Counted from the first letter of the stretch, positions 33,721 to 42,695 are shown. The stretch: DNA of 64,000 nt from CAVVXN01 sp963772585 (GCA_963772585.1 CAVYXV010000007.1:1-64000); one strand, 5' to 3'. Made by a program: numbers and translations. Notes: generated by a model not told the origin, from the letters alone.

Positions 33721-34296
33721 CTATCGCCCGAGCGCCGCCACGATCGCCCGCTCGGCCTCCTGGGGGCCGTAGAGAGGGATGCCCTCCCACACGACGCGTC
33801 CGGAGCGGTCCAACACGTAGGCGGTCGGATACGCCTTGATGTCGTAGGTCGTCGTCGCGGCGCCCGTTGCGTCGTGGAAGACGCGATACGGGATGTTCTC
33901 GTCGATCGGCCAGCGCGACGCCGAGTCGAGCGGATCGCGCCGCCCGTCGTCCACGTAGACGACGCTGAGGCCGCGCGAACCGTACGTGTTCTGCCACCTG
34001 ACCAGGTGGGGCGCCATGTAGGCGCAGCCCGGTCAGTGGTGGAAGGCGAACTGGAGGTACACCACGCGGCCCTGGAGCGCGGCGAGCGAGGTCGGCCCGG
34101 CGCTCCCGACCCACGTGCCGCCGGTGAAGACGTCCGGCGGCACCCGGCCCTGGAAGTCCTTCACCCGGACGTCGCTCGTGGAGCGGCGGCTCGACGGCGC
34201 GGACGCCGGCCCCGCGGTGGAACACGCCGCGATGCACGCGGCGACGAGGAAGAGGACCACCCTTGCCGTGGACCGGAGCCGTGCGCGTCGTGTCAT
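33721..34296 (-). CDS. Thioredoxin-fold lipoprotein with in-frame TGA, candidate selenoprotein
   Basis: 191 residues if TGA 34035-34033 is read as selenocysteine (position 88). ATG 34296 follows AGGAGG by four bases. A lipoprotein signal 'ARVVLFLVAACIAAC' and a linker precede a TlpA/AhpC-type fold. The strand 'GRVVYLQFAFHH' is followed by U-P-G-C (U88, C91), where redoxins have C-P-x-C or C-x-x-C. After it come 'YMAPHLVRWQNTYGSRGLSV', 'VYVDDGRR', 'TYDIKAYPTAYVLDRSGRVV' (cis-Pro) and 'YGPQEAERAIVAALGR'. The frame is identical on both sides of the TGA, and a stem-loop follows it. Alternatives: a nonsense mutation or a sequencing error. Confidence 0.8.
33994..34009 (-). promoter_or_regulatory. 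SECIS-like stem-loop after the in-frame TGA
   Basis: On the minus strand the sequence CCACCT-GGTC-AGGTGG forms a perfect 6-bp stem capped by GGUC. The loop starts 29 bases after the TGA, inside the 16-37 base range known for bacterial SECIS elements, and has G in the first loop positions as those elements need. A second small hairpin GCGCC-TACAT-GGCGC lies between it and the TGA. Recognition by SelB is an inference. Confidence 0.6.
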
Positions 34297-34380
34297 GCAT
34301 CCTCCTGCGACGCCCGCAGTGTACGGGAACGGGCACGCTCGGGATCCTCGACCCGGGACCAACGCCGCGAAAGGCCGACG

Positions 34381-37300
34381 CTACTCGATCTGCACCAGCG
34401 CCTTCTTCGCCTCGTCCCGAACCGTCTTCGACGTGTCCTCGAGCAGCTTCTCCAACGCGCGGCGGGCCGAGTGCGCGTCGGGTCCGATCCTTCCCAGGGC
34501 GCGCGCCGCGGCGCCCCGGGCGTACACGTTGTCCGAGCGAAGCAGGCGCTTGAGCGGCCCCACCGCCTTCTTGCCGATGTGCGCCAGCACGTCCGCGTAG
34601 TCGTGGACGCCCCAGTTCCTCCCGTTCTCGATGGCGTCCATGAGCTCGGGGACCGCGCTGCGCGCCTCGGCGCCCATGAGCCCGAGGGCCTTCAGACAGG
34701 ACCTTCGGTAGACGTCCGAGGCGCTGTCCATGCCCTCGATCAGCGTCTTCAGCGCCGCGCGGCCGAGGGCCGCCATTCCCGTGATCGACGCGTCGCGGAC
34801 CTCCTCGTCGTCCTCTTCCATGCCCTTCTTGAAGACGTTCATGGCGTCCTGCGCGCCCTCGCCCAACCGCCCCAGGGCGCGGAGCGCGGCCAGGCGGAGG
34901 TCGCGGTCCTCCTTGTCGAGGGCTCCGGCGAGATCGTGGAGCTTCTCGAACGCCTTCTTGTCGTCGGCGGCGAGGTCGCCCAGCGCCGCGATGGCCGCGT
35001 CCCTCACGGCCGGCTCCCGCGCCGCGACGCGGTCCATGACGGCCCGGACGGCGACCGGCTCCCGCGCGTGCATCGCGCCCATCGCGCGGAGCGCGGCGGC
35101 CTGGACCGGCACGGTCGTCGCGGTCTCCAGCGCCGCCAGCGCCGCGTGGCGCGCCTGTACGGAGGCGTGGGGGCCCAGCGTCGCCAGGAGCCGGAGCGCG
35201 GGCTCCCAGCCGCGCTCGTCGCTCAGGGAGAGCGCGTCCCTCGCCGCCCCCTCGGCGTCCGCGCCGTGCGGGAGGAGCCCGCGCACGGCTCCCTCGCGGA
35301 CGGCGGCGGAAGGAGACGAGAGCGACGCCCCCAAGGCCTCGATCGCCGCGGCGTCCTCGGCCGGCAACGCGGCGAGGAGACGCTCGGCCTCGGCGCGAAG
35401 CGCGGGCGACGGGTCGGCGGCCAGGGCGTGGAGTGCGGCGAGCACGTCGGGGGTCGTCGCGCCTGCCTTCGCGACCGCTCGGGCGGCGGCGATCCGCACC
35501 GGGGGAGGCCCCTCCAGCGCCAACGGCACGGCGGAGGGGACGGCGGAGCGGCCGGCTTCGCCGAGAAGAGAGAGAAGGTCCAGCGCAGCGACGCGAAGGG
35601 CGGGATCTTCCTTCGCCAGCGACATCTCCACGACGTCCACGAGGAGCGCCTTCTCGTATCCGATGCGGGCGAGCGCGCTGGCGGCGGCGACGCGCACGCC
35701 TGGGTCGTCGTCCCGTAGCCGCTTCTCGAGCGCCGTCACGGCCGCGTCGGTCCGCTTTGCCAACGCGCCCAGGTAGCGCGCCGCTTCGGCGCGGAGCGCG
35801 GGCGTGGGCGCCTCGAGCCCGCCCAGGAGAACGGCCTCGCGTCCCTTGGGGAACGCGCTCCAGCGAAGGAGCGCTCCCGCGGCGGCGATCCGGACCGGCA
35901 ACTCCGGCGCGTCGAGCAGCGGCAGGACCGCGGCCGCGTTGGCCGAGGTGTCGCCGTCGAGGGCCGCTAGCGCCCGAAGCGCCGCCGTGCGGACGCCCGC
36001 TTCCGCGTCCTTCAGCGCCGAGACGAGCGCCGTGGCCGCCCCCGCCGCAGCCCGCCCCTGGACGGCGAGGGCCTCCGCCGCCGCGAGTCGGACGCCGGCG
36101 TCGCCGTCGGCGAGGAGCGCCACGAGCGCCGTGGCGACGCCCTCCGTCGGAGCGAGCCCCGCGGTCGCGAGCGCCGCGTGCCGGCGCACCCGCGCGTCCG
36201 GAGCCTGCATCGCGGCGAGGATCGCGGGCGCCGCGCCTTCGAGGCCGTACCGGCGAACGGCGTCGAGCAGCCGCAGCCGCTCGCCCACGGGGCGTTGGGC
36301 GTCCTCCAGAGCGGCCACCAGGTCGCTCCGGTCCTCGTCCAGATGCGGATGATGGTTCGGCGTCGCCAGGGCGAGGAGGGCCATCGCCGTCGTGTAGATC
36401 CGCCCCCCGTCCGGTCCCCACGGCGTCGTCGGATCCCACGAGCCGAGGCAGCGGCTCGCGTCCGTGTCGAGGCGCTGGGCGGCGACGAGCGTGGCCTCGA
36501 GCTCCTGCTGCCACCGGGTCCACGCGTCGCCGCCCAACTCGTGGAGGGCGAGGCTCGCGTAGTACCAGTAGTAGAGGTCCACGGTCCCGCCCTTCGCGTC
36601 CCAGCGGGGTGTCGCGCGCAGGAGGAGACGGGTCGCCTTGGGGATCAGCGCCGCGCCCCCGTCGTCCGTGCCGTCTCCCGTGATCTCGAGGAGGAGGAGG
36701 CCGATCGCCGTGCACGACTCGCAGAGCTCGGCGGGAAAGGTCTCGACGAATTCCTGCGGGCGCGCGCTGAGTCCCCCCTTCTGGAGGTACCCCACGCGTC
36801 CGACCGAGGGGGCCGCCATCCGGAGGATCCACGCCCGCGCGCCCGTGTAGACGTCCCGAGGGAACGGCAACGGCGCCTCGAGAAGCGCGCGTCGGGCGGC
36901 ACGGTTGATCGCCTCCGCGGCCCAGAAGGGCATGAGGTTGCACCCCGTTGCCGACGTGTCGCTCTGTCCCGGTCGGATGCCGTACCGCCAGCCCAGGCCC
37001 GGGTTCTGCGCCCTCTCCAGGAAGGCGAGTCCCCTCCGCGCGGGCTCCAGGAGCCGGTGGTCGCCGCTCATGCCGTATGCTTCGACCAGCGCCAGCGTCG
37101 CGAACGCGTGGTTGTAGATGTAGTGCTGGGTCGTGCGGGGTGCGATGCAGCCTTCCCCATCCTGGTTCTTCACGAGCGCGGACAGGGCTCGTTCCAGGTG
37201 CTTGGCGTACGGCGAATCGCCGTACGGAGCGTGCCCGTTGGCCAGGAAGGCCAGCGTCGCGATGGCCGTCACGCCGACGCCGTAGATGGATCGCCCCGTG

Positions 37301-37599
37301 CCCTCGGGAGGCTCCGCGATCGCCTTGCCGTTGTACCAGCCCAGCTTGTCCGGCTCCCACAGGCCGGACGGCGCCTGGTGCGCGGCGAGCCACTGGAGTC
37401 CGCGGTCCAGCGCGCGCCCCAGCGCGAGGGACCGGCGCACCACCCGTTCCGGCCGCCCGTCCTCGCGCACGCCGAACGGGAAGAGCACACGCACGTCGTC
37501 GAGAGCCGGCGTGTCCTTCCCGGCCGCCTCCTCGCCCGCGACCGCGCCCGCGGTCCCCAGCAGCAGCGCGAGGCCCGCCACCAGCACGGCTCGGATCAT
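34381..37599 (-). CDS. Large secreted toroid/HEAT-repeat protein
   Basis: 1072 residues from ATG 37599. The signal peptide is 'MIRAVLVAGLALLLGTAGAV'. Residues 60-430 form a prenyltransferase/squalene-cyclase-like toroid ('LDRGLQWLAAHQAPSGLWEP', 'AYGMSGDHRLLEPARRGLAF', 'RIYTTAMALLALATPNHHPH'). The remaining 640 residues are about 18 HEAT repeats of roughly 31-37 residues ('DAGVRLAAAEALAVQGRAAA', 'DPGVRVAAASALARIGYEKA', 'DVYRRSCLKALGLMGAEARS'). Such proteins are scaffolds. The same toroid fold occurs in 17899-19284, and HEAT repeats recur in 42696-44600. It ends 84 bases before the redoxin start, both on the minus strand. Confidence 0.85.
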   Translation of the reverse strand: MIRAVLVAGLALLLGTAGAVAGEEAAGKDTPALDDVRVLFPFGVREDGRPERVVRRSLALGRALDRGLQWLAAHQAPSGLWEPDKLGWYNGKAIAEPPEGTGRSIYGVGVTAIATLAFLANGHAPYGDSPYAKHLERALSALVKNQDGEGCIAPRTTQHYIYNHAFATLALVEAYGMSGDHRLLEPARRGLAFLERAQNPGLGWRYGIRPGQSDTSATGCNLMPFWAAEAINRAARRALLEAPLPFPRDVYTGARAWILRMAAPSVGRVGYLQKGGLSARPQEFVETFPAELCESCTAIGLLLLEITGDGTDDGGAALIPKATRLLLRATPRWDAKGGTVDLYYWYYASLALHELGGDAWTRWQQELEATLVAAQRLDTDASRCLGSWDPTTPWGPDGGRIYTTAMALLALATPNHHPHLDEDRSDLVAALEDAQRPVGERLRLLDAVRRYGLEGAAPAILAAMQAPDARVRRHAALATAGLAPTEGVATALVALLADGDAGVRLAAAEALAVQGRAAAGAATALVSALKDAEAGVRTAALRALAALDGDTSANAAAVLPLLDAPELPVRIAAAGALLRWSAFPKGREAVLLGGLEAPTPALRAEAARYLGALAKRTDAAVTALEKRLRDDDPGVRVAAASALARIGYEKALLVDVVEMSLAKEDPALRVAALDLLSLLGEAGRSAVPSAVPLALEGPPPVRIAAARAVAKAGATTPDVLAALHALAADPSPALRAEAERLLAALPAEDAAAIEALGASLSSPSAAVREGAVRGLLPHGADAEGAARDALSLSDERGWEPALRLLATLGPHASVQARHAALAALETATTVPVQAAALRAMGAMHAREPVAVRAVMDRVAAREPAVRDAAIAALGDLAADDKKAFEKLHDLAGALDKEDRDLRLAALRALGRLGEGAQDAMNVFKKGMEEDDEEVRDASITGMAALGRAALKTLIEGMDSASDVYRRSCLKALGLMGAEARSAVPELMDAIENGRNWGVHDYADVLAHIGKKAVGPLKRLLRSDNVYARGAAARALGRIGPDAHSARRALEKLLEDTSKTVRDEAKKALVQIE

Positions 37600-37736
37600 G
37601 GCCTGCGTATCCCCACGGCGCCCGCAGTGTGCCACGCGGGAGAGCCGGCGGAAAGTGGCGCGGTCGTGCGCGGCGAGCGGCCCTCGGCTACGATCGGTCG
37701 TCGCGCTTCGACCCCCACGCGAGGACTCCCGACCCC

Positions 37737-38312
37737 ATGGCCCCCTATGCCTACCGGCCCTTCGCCGAAGCGGACCGCGACGAGCTCGCGCGGATCCTGG
37801 GCCTCGCCTTCGTCCAGAGCACGGCGGACTCGCGGGGGTGGATCGAGAAGAACGACACCGCCCACGCCCGCGTCGTCACGGCAGGGGGGCGCGTCGTCGG
37901 CGGGCTCTTCCTGCTGCCGATGGGGCAATGGTTCGGTGCGCGGTCCGTGCCCATGACGGGTATTGCGGCCGTCGGCGTCGATCCGCCGGCCCGCTCGGAG
38001 GGCGCGGCGACCTTCCTCATGCGCGAGACCGTGGGGGAGTTGGCCGCCCAGGGGGTGGCGCTGTCCGCGCTCTACGCGTCCACGCAGCCGCTGTATCGAC
38101 GAGCGGGCTACGAACAGGCCGGGCAGCTGTACCGCTGCAAGATGGCCACGGCGCGGATCTTCTCGAACGACCGGACCCTTCGAGTCCGCGCGCTCGGCGA
38201 TGCCGACGAGGACGAGGTCCTACGCCTCCACCGCGAGCACGGCCGGACGAACCCGGGCACGCTGGAGCGCAGCGCGCGGATGTGGGAGCGGGTGCGGGAA
38301 GGGATGCCGTGA
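37737..38312 (+). CDS. Eis-like N-acetyltransferase, N-terminal half (split gene)
   Basis: 191 residues from ATG 37737. GNAT features: 'AYRPFAEADRDELARILGLA', 'ARVVTAGGRVVGGLFLLPMG', and the acetyl-CoA motif region 'GIAAVGVDPPARSEGAATFL' followed by 'LYRRAGYEQAGQLYRCKMAT'. This is the first GNAT domain of Eis-family proteins, which normally continue as one chain of about 400 residues. Here TGA 38310-38312 ends it, and the second half begins at GTG 38309 in another frame. Either a frameshift split the gene, or the two halves are made by coupled translation. Confidence 0.75.
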   Translation: MAPYAYRPFAEADRDELARILGLAFVQSTADSRGWIEKNDTAHARVVTAGGRVVGGLFLLPMGQWFGARSVPMTGIAAVGVDPPARSEGAATFLMRETVGELAAQGVALSALYASTQPLYRRAGYEQAGQLYRCKMATARIFSNDRTLRVRALGDADEDEVLRLHREHGRTNPGTLERSARMWERVREGMP

Positions 38313-38917
38313 GGGAGCACGAGGTCCATGGCTTCGGCATGGAGGGCGAGCAACGCCTCGAGGGCTACCTCTACTACCGGTCCGGCATGGAGGGGACGGG
38401 ACACCCGGTCCTTCACCTCGAAGACGTGGTCGTCACGACGCCGGGCGCCGCCCGCCGCGTGCTCGCCTTCTTCCGTGAGCACCGCACGCTGGTCGAGCGC
38501 GTGATCTGGAACGGGCACCCCGCCCACCCCCTCTTCCTCGCCGCGCGCGAGCAGCGGCACACCATGACCCACCACGACACCTGGATGCTCCGGGTCATCG
38601 ACGCGGCGAAGGCCCTCGAGGCCCGCGGCTACACCCCGGGCGTCGAGGCGGAGGTCCACCTGGAGATCGAAGACGATCTCCTCTCCGAGAACGCCGGACC
38701 GCTCGTGCTCCGGGTGAGCGACGGTCGGGGCCGGGTCGAGCGGGGCGGACGGGGACGCGTGCGGATCGACGTCCGCACGCTGGCGTCCATCTACACGGGC
38801 TTCGTCTCGCCGGACCAGGCCCGCGTCGGCTTCGGCCTGGACGCGAGCCCCGCGGACGCGGCGGCCCTCGCCCGCGTCTTCGCCGGCCCGGAGCCCTGGA
38901 TGCAGGACGGCTTCTGA
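38309..38917 (+). CDS. Eis-like protein, C-terminal half (second GNAT and SCP2-like domains)
   Basis: 202 residues from GTG 38309, which overlaps the stop of the first half (GTGA). It matches the rest of Eis-type proteins: 'EQRLEGYLYYRSGMEGTGHP', 'TTPGAARRVLAFFREHRTLV', 'HTMTHHDTWMLRVIDAAKAL' (W-M-L-R-V-I-D, strongly conserved), the SCP-like 'RIDVRTLASIYTGFVSPDQA' and the end 'VFAGPEPWMQDGF', where the C-terminal carboxylate is catalytic in Eis. A single base gained or lost near 38290-38312 would join both halves. Eis enzymes acetylate amines such as aminoglycosides; the substrate here is unknown. Confidence 0.75.
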   Translation: MREHEVHGFGMEGEQRLEGYLYYRSGMEGTGHPVLHLEDVVVTTPGAARRVLAFFREHRTLVERVIWNGHPAHPLFLAAREQRHTMTHHDTWMLRVIDAAKALEARGYTPGVEAEVHLEIEDDLLSENAGPLVLRVSDGRGRVERGGRGRVRIDVRTLASIYTGFVSPDQARVGFGLDASPADAAALARVFAGPEPWMQDGF

Positions 38918-38973
38918 GCGCGCGGCGAGACCGGACGACGGTGGGCGTTCGCGCCGGCGGCCCACGAATGGAC

Positions 38974-39001
38974 GGGGGCCTCCGGGCAACGGGAGGCCCC
39001 C
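38974..39001 (+). terminator. Hairpin downstream of the Eis-like gene
   Basis: Stem GGGGGCCTCC (38974-38983) pairs with GGAGGCCCCC (38992-39001) around an 8-base loop. It lies 56 bases after the Eis-like stop. There is no T-run, so it would be a weak or factor-dependent terminator. It also lies just past the stop of the leftward carboxypeptidase-like fragment. Confidence 0.45.
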
Positions 39002-39160
39002 CGACAGCGAAGCGGTCCGTCGTTCAGTGGGCGTTCCGCGTGTGCTGGCCGCTTGCTGTCCCCCTCATGGATCAGTCCGCCCGCGCGCCGACTGGAGCAA
39101 TCCCACCACGGCCTTCGCCCGCGCTGGGCCGCCGCGCTCCCGCCGCCGTGGCGCCGGTCC

Positions 39161-39400
39161 TCAGTCGGGGAGGGTGAGGACCTGCTCGCCGACGTCGGGA
39201 TCGAGCTTCGGGAAGAGAGCGTGGCGGTCGCCGAGGCCTGCGGTGAGGTAGAGGCCTTCGAGCTGCGGTGCCGAGAGGCGGAACACGAAGCGTCCGTCCT
39301 CGTCCGTCTCGACGAAGGTCAGCGGTCGGTTCCAATCCCGGATGGCGCCGACCGACGCGCCGGCGAGCGGGCGCCCCGACGTGTCCACGACACGTCCATG
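39161..39400 (-). pseudogene. Tail of a carboxypeptidase-regulatory-like domain protein
   Basis: It reads 'GRVVDTSGRPLAGASVGAIR', then 'TFVETDEDGRFVFRLSAPQL' and ends 'PDVGEQVLTLPD'. The G-x-V-x-D-x-x-G-x-P-L-x-G-A-x-V and T-D-x-x-G-x-F pattern is the CarboxypepD_reg/Kre9-like beta-sandwich. The rest of the presumably large protein is missing. Its left part has been replaced, by a deletion, with the sigma factor gene at 39391-39801 in another frame. Confidence 0.65.
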
Positions 39401-39801
39401 CGGACGGCGATCACGCGCGGCGGCAGGCCGTCGAAGTAGCGCAGGAGCACCGTCATCCGGTACGGCTCGTCGAGCCGTCGGACCGCGTCCAGCAACCGGC
39501 GGTGCAGCGCGACGCGCTCGTGGACGCTTGGCGGATCCGCAGCCGCCCTCCGGGTCGCCAGCGCCTCCAGGGCCCGTTGCTGCCGCTGCGCATCCCGATG
39601 CCGGCGCGCCGCGAGGTTGCGCATCACGCGGACGAGCCACGCCCCGAGGGGTACGCCCGGGCGAGGCCCCCGCTCCAGCGCCGCCAGGCATGTGTCCTGG
39701 ACCACGTCGTCGGCCGCGTCGGCATCGAAGACGAGCCGCCGCGCCAGGGCGCTCAGGGACTCCGCCTGCCGAGCGAGTCTGTCGGGGTCGATTCGTTGCA
39801 C
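39391..39801 (-). pseudogene. ECF sigma factor truncated by deletion
   Basis: GTG 39801, eight bases after GGAGG, starts 'VQRIDPDRLARQAESLSALA'. Region 2 follows ('LVFDADAADDVVQDTCLAAL', then 'VRVMRNLAARRHRDAQRQQR'), then the linker and region 4 up to 'YRMTVLLRYFDGLPPRVIAV'. The last DNA-recognition helix (after V-R-M-D-V) is lost where the carboxypeptidase-regulatory-like fragment begins. Sigma factor followed by a large surface protein with such domains is a common planctomycete pair. The HNH gene upstream ends 65 bases away. Confidence 0.7.
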
Positions 39802-39865
39802 GCGGGCTTCCTCCGGGAGGAGATTCCCTTCGTCCCCGTTTCCTTGCACCGGCCGGGCCCAGGGA

Positions 39866-41614
39866 TCACGGCGGCCGTCGCGACAGGCGACCCCAGCCCG
39901 GGGACGCGCGCGGCCGCACTGGCGGCGGGCCTCGTTCGTGGCCCGGTTCGCCGCCTCTCTCGAGCCCTGGGACGGCGAGAGCGCCCGTGAGCCACCCTCC
40001 GGCACCGAGCCGGTTGGGGAGGTCCTCGGGGGCGTCGGACCCCACGGGACCACCCCGATCGTGCACCCGGTCCGGAGGTGGCCGGCGCCGCTCGGCGGGG
40101 CGCTTCGTGAAGCGTCTCTCCGACGGCGGCGCGGAGCGCGCTTCCGAAGCCTCCGCGGCCTCTTCCTCGTCCCGCTTCCGCTCGTCGGTGACGACGCCGG
40201 GATCCAGGACGCGGTCGTTCGTGTTCGTGCCCTCGCCACGATGGGAGGGGGCCTGGGGCGCCGTGGGCGTTCGCGCCGCCGATCCCAGGGGCGCGGCCTC
40301 CTGGGGCGTGGCCTCCTCGGTTGCCGCCTCCTCGGGCGCGGCCTCCCCGGTCCGGGACAGGCTCTCGCTGGGCGCCTCTGGCCCGGGCCCCGGCTCCTTC
40401 TTCACCCCCGGCCGGTGCAGCACGTTCTCGCGGAGCGCGGGCAGCCGGCGAAGCGCGTCGGATCGTCGCGCCCTGGCCTCCGCCTCGGCCCTCGCGGCGC
40501 TCGCCGCTTCGCCGTCGGGCGGCGCGCGCTCCGACGTGTCCTCGGCCGCCTCCTCGGCCGCCTCCCCGCTCCGCGCCTTCTCGCCCGCCGGCTTCGGCGC
40601 GCACGCCGGGTGGCGACCGCACAGGCAGGTGTCCGGGCCGATGGCCAGGCCGTCGTCCCCCTGCAGCTCGCTCTTCTTCAGCGGCCGGTTCGGGAAGTCC
40701 GGGTGGTAGATCAAGCCGTCCTTCGTCTCGAAGATCGGAAGCCCCCGTGACGTCACCCCGATGATCCACATCTCGCCCGCGTCGAACATCGTGTGGTGGC
40801 GGGTGCAGCCCAGACCGGTGTTCTCGATCTCCTGGCTGCCGCCCTCGCGGTTGGGCGTCACGTGCATCGACTGCAGGAAGATGTGGTTCGTGCATCCCGG
40901 CACCCAGCACTGGTCGCCGTAGAACTCCCGGGACGCCCGCTTCGTCTCTTCGGGAACGGTCCGGCACTTCGGGCAACAGGTCTTCCCCATCCGCCGCTGG
41001 CCGGGTTCCACCCGGTCCGGGTCGTGCTGCTCCAGGTACTCCCGCACGACGCGCTCGATGGTCTCTCCCCGCGTGAGCACCCGCTTCGCCTTGCGCGAGG
41101 CCAGGGTGTGCGCGCGCAGGAACGCCTCGAAGCCCTCCGGGGTCAGGTCCACCGTGAAACGCTGGAGCCCGCTCGTCTTCCGGATCGTCTCCTCCAGGCG
41201 CGTGCGGACGTCGCTCCGCAGTTCCCGGAGGGGGCGGAGGCGATAGCCCTCCCAGTCGTCGTCCTCGTGGATCGCGCCCTCGACCATGCCGAGCCGCCCC
41301 AACTCCACGGCCTGCTCGAAGGAGAAGCTCCCGTCGCGGATCCGCCCCTCCAGCCAGTCGAACCACCGCAGCGCCACCCCGACCAGGCGAAGCTCGAACC
41401 CCCAGGAGCACGGCAGCCCGTGGGCGGCGGCGTACTGCCCGATCGAGCCGCACTGCTCGTGGAGGAAGGCGGCCGTCGAGTCGACCTCGGCCAGGGCCTT
41501 GGCGAGCCCCAGCGCCATCTCCTGGACGAGCGGGGAGAGCACCGCTACGCAGCGCTCCGCCTCGGGCTGACGCTCGTAGTGGATGCCGCGGCGATCGGTC
41601 CGGATCCAGCTCAC
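39866..41614 (-). CDS. HNH endonuclease-domain protein with long disordered tail
   Basis: 582 residues. The helical N-terminus (1-200) resembles the DUF222-like domains that precede HNH motifs. A zinc knuckle C-P-K-C (about 214-217) and a Cys/His-rich HNH (about 236-275: 'CWVPGCTNHIFLQSMHVTPN', 'GLGCTRHHTMFDAG') carry the likely nuclease centre (H251, N265, H273). After a conserved 'GLPIFETKDGLIYHPDFPNR' the last 240 residues are Ala/Glu/Pro/Arg-rich and probably unstructured. Such proteins are frequent in high-GC genomes and often mobile. The target is unknown. Confidence 0.75.
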   Translation of the reverse strand: MSWIRTDRRGIHYERQPEAERCVAVLSPLVQEMALGLAKALAEVDSTAAFLHEQCGSIGQYAAAHGLPCSWGFELRLVGVALRWFDWLEGRIRDGSFSFEQAVELGRLGMVEGAIHEDDDWEGYRLRPLRELRSDVRTRLEETIRKTSGLQRFTVDLTPEGFEAFLRAHTLASRKAKRVLTRGETIERVVREYLEQHDPDRVEPGQRRMGKTCCPKCRTVPEETKRASREFYGDQCWVPGCTNHIFLQSMHVTPNREGGSQEIENTGLGCTRHHTMFDAGEMWIIGVTSRGLPIFETKDGLIYHPDFPNRPLKKSELQGDDGLAIGPDTCLCGRHPACAPKPAGEKARSGEAAEEAAEDTSERAPPDGEAASAARAEAEARARRSDALRRLPALRENVLHRPGVKKEPGPGPEAPSESLSRTGEAAPEEAATEEATPQEAAPLGSAARTPTAPQAPSHRGEGTNTNDRVLDPGVVTDERKRDEEEAAEASEARSAPPSERRFTKRPAERRRPPPDRVHDRGGPVGSDAPEDLPNRLGAGGWLTGALAVPGLERGGEPGHERGPPPVRPRASPGWGRLSRRPP

Positions 41615-41697
41615 GAAGAGAAGACTACGGAGGGGAGAGGACAGCCTTCAAAGCCTGGATTCATGGGCTGTGTCGGACGAACCGGCTCGGCCCTGCC

Positions 41698-42597
41698 CTA
41701 GAAGTCGAACGCGAGGCCGAGCGTCGGGCCGTGGAAGGTGGCGTCGATGCCCTCGCGGCTCGTGCCGGTGCCGGCCACGCGGTCCACGTGCAGGACGCGG
41801 TAGCCGCCCTCGACGCGGAGTTGGCGGGTGATCCGGTAGGAGAGCAGCGCCTGGATCTGCCAGGTGATGTCCGAGCCGATGCCGAAGCCGCCCAGGTCGG
41901 CGTAGAGCGTGGCGCCCCAGCGCTTGGAGAAGGGCCAGCGGAGGCGCGCGCCGATGTACGGATCCCACCACGACTCGCGGGAGATCCGCTCGGTCGCCGG
42001 CGCCGCGCCGCTGGTCACGTCGAGGGTCTGCTTCTGGTTCCAGTAGCGCAGGCCCACGACCGCGTCCGCCTGGAGGCGGCGCGGATAGAGACAGCATCCC
42101 CACGCGTCGATGCCGAGCGGTTTGCAGGAGAACGTGTAGCCGAAGCGGAAGTCGATCGTGGTCTGGTCGAGCTGGAACGTCGGGAAGAAGCCGTTCTGCG
42201 GGGCGACGTCGCCGTCGAGGCCGATGAACGTGCTGTCCACCGCCATCCACCAGCTCCGGTAGCCGATCTCGACGTAGCCCCCCAGGGCGTGGTTCACCTT
42301 GTCGAAGATCCCCGAGTCGATGTTCGCTTCGAAGCCGTCGTCGTACGCGGTGCCCGACGCGAGGGCGCCCCAGCCTTGGAGCGCCACGCCGACGCGCCAG
42401 TCGGGATCCACGGGCGGGCCCTTCGGAATGCCGCCCGGGCGGTAGTAGACACCGTTCGCGGGCAGCGCGGGCGCGGCCACGGGGCCCGAGGTGCCCTCGC
42501 GGACCACGTGGCGCGCCCCCGCCTCGTCGGCCTGGGCCGGCCGCCCCGCGGCGACGGCCAACAGAAGGGTCACCACGATGCACGCGAGTCTGGGCAT
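41698..42597 (-). CDS. Outer-membrane beta-barrel protein
   Basis: 299 residues from ATG 42597, with GGAGTGGAGAG upstream; an ATG 8 codons earlier is less likely. The signal peptide is 'LACIVVTLLLAVAAGRPAQA'. The mature protein has alternating amphipathic strands ('VGVALQGWGALASG', 'LGGYVEIGYRSWWMAVDSTF', 'ATLYADLGGFGIGSDITWQI', 'QLRVEGGYRVLHVDR') and ends 'GPTLGLAFDF', with the terminal Phe expected for BAM-dependent barrels. One Cys pair (WGCCLYP). Third gene below TamB-TamA on the same strand, which suits an envelope role. Substrate or partner unknown. Confidence 0.75.
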   Translation of the reverse strand: MPRLACIVVTLLLAVAAGRPAQADEAGARHVVREGTSGPVAAPALPANGVYYRPGGIPKGPPVDPDWRVGVALQGWGALASGTAYDDGFEANIDSGIFDKVNHALGGYVEIGYRSWWMAVDSTFIGLDGDVAPQNGFFPTFQLDQTTIDFRFGYTFSCKPLGIDAWGCCLYPRRLQADAVVGLRYWNQKQTLDVTSGAAPATERISRESWWDPYIGARLRWPFSKRWGATLYADLGGFGIGSDITWQIQALLSYRITRQLRVEGGYRVLHVDRVAGTGTSREGIDATFHGPTLGLAFDF

Positions 42598-42695
42598 GCT
42601 CTCCACTCCCGACGGGCCCACCGGCGAGGGCCTCTCGCCCCCGGAGCCTCGCCGTCCCCCGTCACTCCGCCGTCATGCGCGCGGGGAGGGCGTGC

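Noticed and set aside
33533..37393. A 1286-codon minus-strand frame across the HEAT protein and redoxin
   Set aside because: Wrong frame of the 34381-37599 gene; Arg/Gly/Pro-rich without domains.
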